Position numbers and translations under genes: made by a program
Notes under the pieces: generated by a model
Database searches by the model: none
What the model was told of the DNA's origin: nothing
What the model saw: only the letters and a program-made list of their open reading frames with translations
Shown: positions 31,938 through 36,387 of the stretch, piece by piece
Layout: each line of letters begins with the position of its first letter
Numbering within the stretch: the first letter of the stretch is position 1
Virus record (IMG/VR): IMGVR_UViG_3300048919_000230
Coordinates: 1 to 36,387 of that record
DNA: 36,387 nt
Strand: one strand, 5' to 3'
From: a virus

Positions 31938-32414
31938 ATGATGCTCGCACTCGGGTTTTTCGTATTCATGCGCCAGACGCTGCCCTTTCAGAGCATGCAG
32001 CGGGACGCGGAATATCGCTGGCCGTCAAACAGCCGCATCGGCAAGCGTGACGCCTTTCAGTTTCTCGGCGTCGGAGAGGAGAAAATCACCCTCAGCGGTG
32101 AGCTATACCCGGAGATCACCGGCGGCAAACTGACCCTGACGGCGGTCAGGCTGATGGCTGAAGAGGGGCGGGCGTGGCCTCTCCTGTCGGGCAACGGGAT
32201 GATTTACGGGATGTACGTTATCAACAGCGTCAGCGAGACCGGCGCGGAGTTTTTCACGGACGGCTCACCCCGAAAAATCACGTTTAATCTGGCGCTCACG
32301 CGTGTTGATGAGTCGCTCGCGGCCATCTATGGCGACCTGAATAAACAGGCCGGTGAACTGGCCGGCAAGGCCAAAGACGCCGCAACCAAAATCACATCGT
32401 CGCTGGGGTTCTGA
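31938..32414 (+). CDS. U: Tail protein gpU
   Basis: The protein has 158 residues (P2: 159). MMLALGFFVFMRQTLPFQS is the typical start; AAGGAG lies ten bases ahead. It is required for tail assembly, probably at the baseplate end. TGATG joins it to D. Confidence 0.93.
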   Translation: MMLALGFFVFMRQTLPFQSMQRDAEYRWPSNSRIGKRDAFQFLGVGEEKITLSGELYPEITGGKLTLTAVRLMAEEGRAWPLLSGNGMIYGMYVINSVSETGAEFFTDGSPRKITFNLALTRVDESLAAIYGDLNKQAGELAGKAKDAATKITSSLGF

Positions 32415-33568
32415 TGACTGATGCCCTTTACAGCTCGCCGGGGAGCACGCTCACCCCGGCCTATATGCTGAAAATCGAGAGCAAGGATATTACCGGCAAC
32501 ATCAGCGATCGCCTGATAAGCCTGACCATGACCGACAACCGGGGCTTTGAGGCTGACCAGCTCGACCTTGAGCTCAACGACGCCGACGGGCGGGTCGTGC
32601 TGCCGGTGCGCGGTGCAGTATTGTCACTCTGGCTCGGGTGGAAAGGGTCGGCGCTTATTGAGAAAGGCCGGTTTACCGTGGATGAGGTAGAGCACCGGGG
32701 CGCACCTGATACGGTGACCATCCGAGCCCGCAGCGCGGATTTTCGGGGCTCGCTCAATTCGCGGCGTGAACAGTCATGGCATGACAAAACCCTCGGCATG
32801 ATTGTCGAGGCCATCGCGGCGCGTAACAAACTGGAGGCGGCTGTCGCACCCGAGCTTGCCCGGATTGCGATCCCGCATATCGACCAGTCGCAGGAGTCGG
32901 ATATCAAATTTCTGACGCGGCTCGCTGACCGGAACGGCGGAGAAGTGTCGGTTAAATCCGGGAAACTGTTATTCCTCCAGGCCGGAAAGGCGCTCACCGC
33001 GAGCGGGAAACCCATTCCGCAGGTCACCATTGCCCGCAGTGATGGCGACCGGCATCAGTTTTCCATCGCTGACCGGGGCGCTTACACCGGCGTAACGGCG
33101 CAGTGGCTGCACACTAAAGAGCCGAAGCCGAAAAAAGTGAATGTGAAGCGTAAGCCAAAGGCGCAGCAGGCGGGCCCCCCGAAGCATCCGAACGCAAAAA
33201 AGAAGGAAGAGAAAGAGCCTGAAGCACGCCAGGGCGAATACATGGCCGGGGAAGCGGATAATGTCTTTGCCCTGACGACCGTTTTCTCGACAAAAGCGCA
33301 GGCGATGCGCGCGGCGCAGGCGAAATGGGACAAGCTACAGCGCGGCGTGGCGGAGTTTTCCATCACGCTGGCGCTTGGCCGTGCCGATCTTTATCCCGAG
33401 ACACCGGTCGCGGTATCTGGATTTAAAAGCATCATTGATGATCAGGCGTGGATAATTACTAAAGTGACCCATGTGCTTAACAGCAACGGTTACACCACCT
33501 CGTTAGAACTGGAGGTAAAACTCTCAGATATAGCGTGTGAGTTCAATGAAAATGATGAATTAGAATAG
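32414..33568 (+). CDS. D: Baseplate hub / late control protein gpD
   Basis: The protein has 384 residues (P2: 387), of the phage late control D / VgrG-like family that binds the spike gpV. Core text SQESDIKFLTRLADRNGGEVSVKSG is characteristic. Around residues 240-275 there is a lysine- and glutamate-rich linker (KVNVKRKPKAQQAG and following). Last gene of the FI operon. It is followed by 170 non-coding bases up to ogr. Confidence 0.95.
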   Translation: MTDALYSSPGSTLTPAYMLKIESKDITGNISDRLISLTMTDNRGFEADQLDLELNDADGRVVLPVRGAVLSLWLGWKGSALIEKGRFTVDEVEHRGAPDTVTIRARSADFRGSLNSRREQSWHDKTLGMIVEAIAARNKLEAAVAPELARIAIPHIDQSQESDIKFLTRLADRNGGEVSVKSGKLLFLQAGKALTASGKPIPQVTIARSDGDRHQFSIADRGAYTGVTAQWLHTKEPKPKKVNVKRKPKAQQAGPPKHPNAKKKEEKEPEARQGEYMAGEADNVFALTTVFSTKAQAMRAAQAKWDKLQRGVAEFSITLALGRADLYPETPVAVSGFKSIIDDQAWIITKVTHVLNSNGYTTSLELEVKLSDIACEFNENDELE

Positions 33569-33710
33569 CAAGGTCATCAATTTACATCGGTCTTGAAAAG
33601 CTTCTATGCCCACTTTTTCGGCAATTCTGTGTGTTAAACTTTCAGACTTATGCTTGATGTCGGTAGGGGTGAATGTTTGTTCTAAGTTTTGACTATTATG
33701 TGTATCATAG

Positions 33711-33727
33711 ATTCACTAAAAGTGAAT
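33711..33727. promoter_or_regulatory. Palindrome ATTCACT-N3-AGTGAAT (copy 2)
   Basis: ATTCACTAAAAGTGAAT ends 11 bases before the ogr start codon, between D and ogr. It has the same half-sites and spacing as 3889-3905 at pE. It may be a binding site for a host or phage regulator that links lysogeny and late-gene control; no such site is known to me. Confidence 0.45.
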
Positions 33728-33738
33728 TGGAGTTTCAG

Positions 33739-33957
33739 ATGTTCCATTGCCCGCAATGCAAGCACGCCGCTCATGCACGTACGAGTCGTTATCTCAGTGA
33801 AAATACCAAAGAGCGTTACCACCAGTGCACCAATATCAATTGCAGTTGCACCTTTGTCACAATGGAGTCGATACAACGCTATATTGTTACTCCGGGCAAA
33901 ATCGACCCTGCGCCACCACATCCCACTAGTACCGGACAGCGCCAGTTATGGATGTGA
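33739..33957 (+). CDS. ogr: Late transcription activator Ogr
   Basis: The protein has 72 residues, exactly P2 Ogr. MFHCPQCKHAAHARTSRYLS with the cysteines CPQC and CTNINC forms its zinc finger (C-x2-C, C-x4-C). It activates the late promoters by contacting the RNA polymerase alpha subunit. The frame is open 66 bases upstream, but homology and GGAG support this ATG. A terminator follows. Confidence 0.95.
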   Translation: MFHCPQCKHAAHARTSRYLSENTKERYHQCTNINCSCTFVTMESIQRYIVTPGKIDPAPPHPTSTGQRQLWM

Positions 33958-33960
33958 AAC

Positions 33961-33985
33961 AACCCGCCCTTGTGCGGGTTTTTTT
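33961..33985 (+). terminator. Terminator of ogr
   Basis: AACCCGC and GCGGGTT (33961-33967, 33974-33980) form a 7-bp stem with a CCTTGT loop and a T run to 33985. It ends rightward phage transcription before attR. Confidence 0.92.
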
Positions 33986-33987
33986 AT

Positions 33988-34034
33988 GCCATTCTACCGC
34001 CACACCAAAAATCCACCGCCATTTTATCGCCACT
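33988..34034 (+). repeat. Arm-type repeats, right
   Basis: GCCATTTTATCGCCACT at 34018-34034 (with one more C at 34017) is identical to the left arm repeat 423-440. A degenerate copy GCCATTCTACCGCCAC lies 30 bp upstream at 33988. They flank the att core on the phage side, as integrase arm sites do. Confidence 0.45.
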
Positions 34035-34047
34035 CAGAAATCAAACA

Positions 34048-34074
34048 ATAAAAAAGCCACTCTTTCGAGTGGCT
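34048..34074 (-). terminator. Terminator of the tRNA gene, right copy
   Basis: On the minus strand AGCCACTC pairs with GAGTGGCT (34055-34062 and 34067-34074) and a T run follows. Most of it lies outside the 80-bp identity, so it is phage-supplied and ends transcription of the reconstituted tRNA gene. Confidence 0.8.
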
Positions 34075-34147
34075 TAATTATATGATTTTAAAGCTAAAAT
34101 TTGGTGGCCCCTGTTGGGTTTGAACCAACGACCAAGCGATTATGAGT
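34068..34147. repeat. attR: right copy of the 80-bp att direct repeat
   Basis: Identical over all 80 bases to 246-325. It covers the 3' 46 bases of the intact tRNA gene and 34 bases downstream of it. The identity begins within the terminator stem and ends in the anticodon stem. Confidence 0.92.
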
Positions 34148-34177
34148 CGCCTGCTCTAACCACTGAGCTAAGGGGCC
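34102..34177 (-). tRNA. ileX: tRNA-Ile2 (CAT anticodon, lysidine type)
   Basis: A 76-base tRNA with encoded CCA. The acceptor stem GGCCCCT pairs with AGGGGCC; the anticodon loop CTCATAA contains CAT. The sequence is close to E. coli ileX, whose tRNA is changed to lysidine-AU to read AUA. The place next to mug supports ileX. The 3' part now derives from the phage. CAT anticodons also occur in Met tRNAs, but the sequence fits Ile2. Confidence 0.93.
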
Positions 34178-34303
34178 GTGGCGGTGAATTATAGAGTAAC
34201 TTACCCTCGCAATCCAGCAGGAATCGCCCGGCTGATGTTTTTATAAACAGCGCATTTTCAATCTCTTATACTTAAGTTTATCGTTTCTAATCGGGAGTAA
34301 AGC

Positions 34304-34810
34304 ATGATCCACGATATTCTGGCGCCGGGGCTGCGCGTCGTGTTTTGTGGCATTAATCCGGGGAAGTCCTCTGCCCATACGGGGTTTCATTTTGCGCATC
34401 CGGGAAATCGCTTCTGGAAAGTGATTCATCAGGCCGGCTTTACCGACCAGCAGTTGCGCCCGGAGGATGAGCACCATCTGCTGGATACGCGCTGCGGCAT
34501 TACCATGCTGGTGCAGCGTCCAACGGTGCAGGCGACGGAAGTCGGGCTGCATGAGCTGCGTACTGGCGGCAGGGATCTGGTACATAAAATAGAGGAGTAT
34601 CAGCCCGCCGCGCTGGCAGTGCTTGGCAAACAGGCGTTTGAGCAGGCCTTTAGCGTGCGCGGTGCGAAGTGGGGTAAGCAGGAGATGACCATTGGCGTGA
34701 CGCAAATCTGGGTGCTGCCCAATCCCAGCGGCCTGAATCGCGCGTCGTTAGAGAAACTGGTTGAAGCCTATCGCGAGCTTGATGAGGCGCTGGCATCGCG
34801 CGGCTTGTAA
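34304..34810 (+). CDS. mug: G/U mismatch-specific DNA glycosylase Mug
   Basis: The protein has 168 residues as in E. coli. It removes uracil and ethenocytosine opposite guanine. The catalytic GINPG motif has Asn18, and the NPSGLNR motif lies near residue 144. It is bacterial, beyond the prophage, convergent with rpoD as in E. coli. The ATG is preceded by GGGAG. Confidence 0.96.
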   Translation: MIHDILAPGLRVVFCGINPGKSSAHTGFHFAHPGNRFWKVIHQAGFTDQQLRPEDEHHLLDTRCGITMLVQRPTVQATEVGLHELRTGGRDLVHKIEEYQPAALAVLGKQAFEQAFSVRGAKWGKQEMTIGVTQIWVLPNPSGLNRASLEKLVEAYRELDEALASRGL

Positions 34811-34826
34811 ATAACAGGCGAAAAAA

Positions 34827-34850
34827 AAGCTCCCGTCGGGGAGCTTTTTT
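34827..34850. terminator. Bidirectional terminator between mug and rpoD
   Basis: AAGCTCCC/GGGAGCTT (34827-34834, 34839-34846) has a four-base loop, an A run on the left and a T run on the right. It serves both convergent genes. Confidence 0.92.
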
Positions 34851-34864
34851 GTCTGGCGTGACGA

Positions 34865-36387
34865 TTAATCGTCGAGGAAGCTACGCAGCACTTCAGAGCG
34901 GCTCGGGTGGCGCAGTTTGCGCAGTGCCTTCGCTTCGATCTGACGGATACGTTCGCGGGTAACGTCGAACTGTTTACCCACTTCTTCCAGCGTATGGTCG
35001 GTATTCATGTCGATACCGAAACGCATGCGCAGCACCTTCGCTTCACGAGCGGTAAGGCCAGCCAGCACATCGTGCGTTGCAGCGCGCAGGCTCTCGGTGG
35101 TCGCCGAGTCCAGCGGCAGCTCGAGGGTGGTATCCTCGATAAAATCACCCAGATGCGAATCTTCATCATCGCCAATCGGCGTTTCCATGGAGATTGGCTC
35201 TTTGGCGATCTTCAGCACTTTGCGGATCTTATCTTCCGGCATCAGCATACGCTCAGCCAGCTCTTCCGGCGTCGGCTCGCGGCCCATCTCCTGCAGCATC
35301 TGGCGAGAGATACGGTTGAGCTTGTTGATTGTCTCAATCATATGCACCGGAATACGGATGGTGCGCGCCTGATCCGCGATAGAGCGGGTGATTGCCTGAC
35401 GGATCCACCAGGTTGCATAAGTCGAGAACTTGTAACCACGGCGATATTCAAACTTATCAACTGCTTTCATCAGGCCGATGTTCCCTTCCTGAATCAGATC
35501 GAGGAACTGCAGACCACGGTTGGTATATTTCTTGGCGATAGAGATAACCAGACGCAAGTTCGCTTCAACCATCTCCTTCTTCGCACGACGCGCTTTCGCT
35601 TCGCCAATAGACATACGACGGTTGATATCTTTAACCTGCTCAATCGTCAGGCCGGTCTCTTCTTCAATCTGTTGCAGCTTCATCAGGCCGCGTTGCACTT
35701 CTTCAGTCACATCTTTCAGCTTCTCAGACCACGGTTTGTTCATGGCCAGCGCGGCGTTGAACCAGGTTTCGCTGGTTTCATTACCGGTGAAGAGGGTGAT
35801 GAAGTTTTTCTTCGGCATTTTGCACTGTTCAACGCACAGCTTCATGATGATGCGTTCCTGGGTACGTACGCGATCCATCATCACGCGCATGCTGTTTACC
35901 AGGTAGTCGAACTGCTTCGGCACCAGACGGAACTGCTTGAAGACTTCAGACAGCTTGAGGATCTCTTCCTGTGCGGCAGCGTGGCTGCGTCCTTTTGCTT
36001 TGATTGTGTCGCGAGCCAGCTCGTACTGCGTGCGCAGTTCAGCGAATTTCTCACGCGCCAGCTCAGGGTCGATGCTGTTGTCATCGTCGCTGTCGTCATC
36101 GCTGTCGTCTTCTTCTTCATCTTCATCGTCGTCCATCTCTTCGCTGGAGAGCTCAGAGCCGACGTGGGTCGCCGTTGGCGCCATATCTTCTTCGGCGTTC
36201 GGATCGACGAAACCGGTGATCAGATCGGAGAGACGAGCCTGCTCTGCTTCAACACGGTCGTACTGTTCCAGCAGGTAGGTGATAGCTTCCGGATACTCGG
36301 CAACGGAGCACTGAACCTGGTTAATCCCGTCTTCAATACGTTTGGCGATGTCGATTTCGCCTTCACGGGTCAGCAGTTCAACGGTGC
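34865..36387 (-). CDS. rpoD: RNA polymerase sigma-70 factor RpoD (5' part outside the window)
   Basis: The primary sigma factor; about 507 C-terminal codons are present and the frame is open to the window edge ([20 protein letters not shown] is the leftmost protein text). Visible are the acidic stretch in the non-conserved region, region 2 ([21 protein letters not shown], -10 recognition), region 3, and region 4 ([27 protein letters not shown], -35 recognition), ending SFLDD. The internal Met at 36184 is not the start. It closely matches enterobacterial RpoD. Confidence 0.97.
   Translation of the reverse strand, partial: TVELLTREGEIDIAKRIEDGINQVQCSVAEYPEAITYLLEQYDRVEAEQARLSDLITGFVDPNAEEDMAPTATHVGSELSSEEMDDDEDEEEDDSDDDSDDDNSIDPELAREKFAELRTQYELARDTIKAKGRSHAAAQEEILKLSEVFKQFRLVPKQFDYLVNSMRVMMDRVRTQERIIMKLCVEQCKMPKKNFITLFTGNETSETWFNAALAMNKPWSEKLKDVTEEVQRGLMKLQQIEEETGLTIEQVKDINRRMSIGEAKARRAKKEMVEANLRLVISIAKKYTNRGLQFLDLIQEGNIGLMKAVDKFEYRRGYKFSTYATWWIRQAITRSIADQARTIRIPVHMIETINKLNRISRQMLQEMGREPTPEELAERMLMPEDKIRKVLKIAKEPISMETPIGDDEDSHLGDFIEDTTLELPLDSATTESLRAATHDVLAGLTAREAKVLRMRFGIDMNTDHTLEEVGKQFDVTRERIRQIEAKALRKLRHPSRSEVLRSFLDD

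Overview
The window holds one complete P2-family prophage (186-like control region) of about 33.9 kb in an enterobacterial chromosome. Bacterial sequence lies at both ends: 63 bases of an unidentified gene on the left, and an Ile2 tRNA gene (anticodon CAT, ileX position), mug and the 3' part of rpoD on the right. The Mug and sigma-70 sequences fit the Enterobacter/Cronobacter/Klebsiella group; I cannot fix the genus. The prophage is bounded by an 80-bp perfect direct repeat (246-325 and 34068-34147) that duplicates the 3' part of the tRNA gene. Phage 186 also uses an Ile2-type tRNA gene.

Left to right: attL with a 10-bp-phased array of probable Apl sites and an arm-type repeat; a leftward accessory gene with a HEPN-like RNKSAH motif (458-1807); int; the 186-type switch (cI, operators, Apl array, apl, CII-dependent leftward promoter pE, cII); small early genes (fil-like, unknown, DUF2732-like, zinc finger) and the rolling-circle initiator A. 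A LexA-controlled pair follows in the place of 186 tum: a 62-residue protein and a DinI-like gene split by an A_AAA_AAC heptamer. Next come an ORF broken by an in-frame TGA, an unknown 227-residue gene, a terminator and a 19-bp cos sequence identical to the P2 cohesive end as I recall it. Between cos and the portal gene lies an AT-rich insertion: a hexanucleotide repeat tract and a 979-residue protein combining an AlbA_2/Schlafen-like N-terminus with a NACHT/STAND-type NTPase. This is the best candidate for an antiphage system.

The right half is the P2 late region in standard order: Q and P leftward; O N M L X Y K lysB lysC R S, then V W J I H G, FI FII E/E' T U D, and ogr rightward. Departures from P2 are a P1-Lyz-type SAR endolysin at the K position, no lysA, and a small leftward ORF at the site where P2 carries fun/Z. 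The E/E' frameshift site T_TTT_TTG is intact.

Reading frames of all structural genes are open, so the prophage may be functional. Two dedicated accessory loci (HEPN-like next to att; SLFN/NACHT next to cos) sit outside the conserved modules and look like morons. Motif, operator and promoter calls come from reading the sequence, and no database search was possible.
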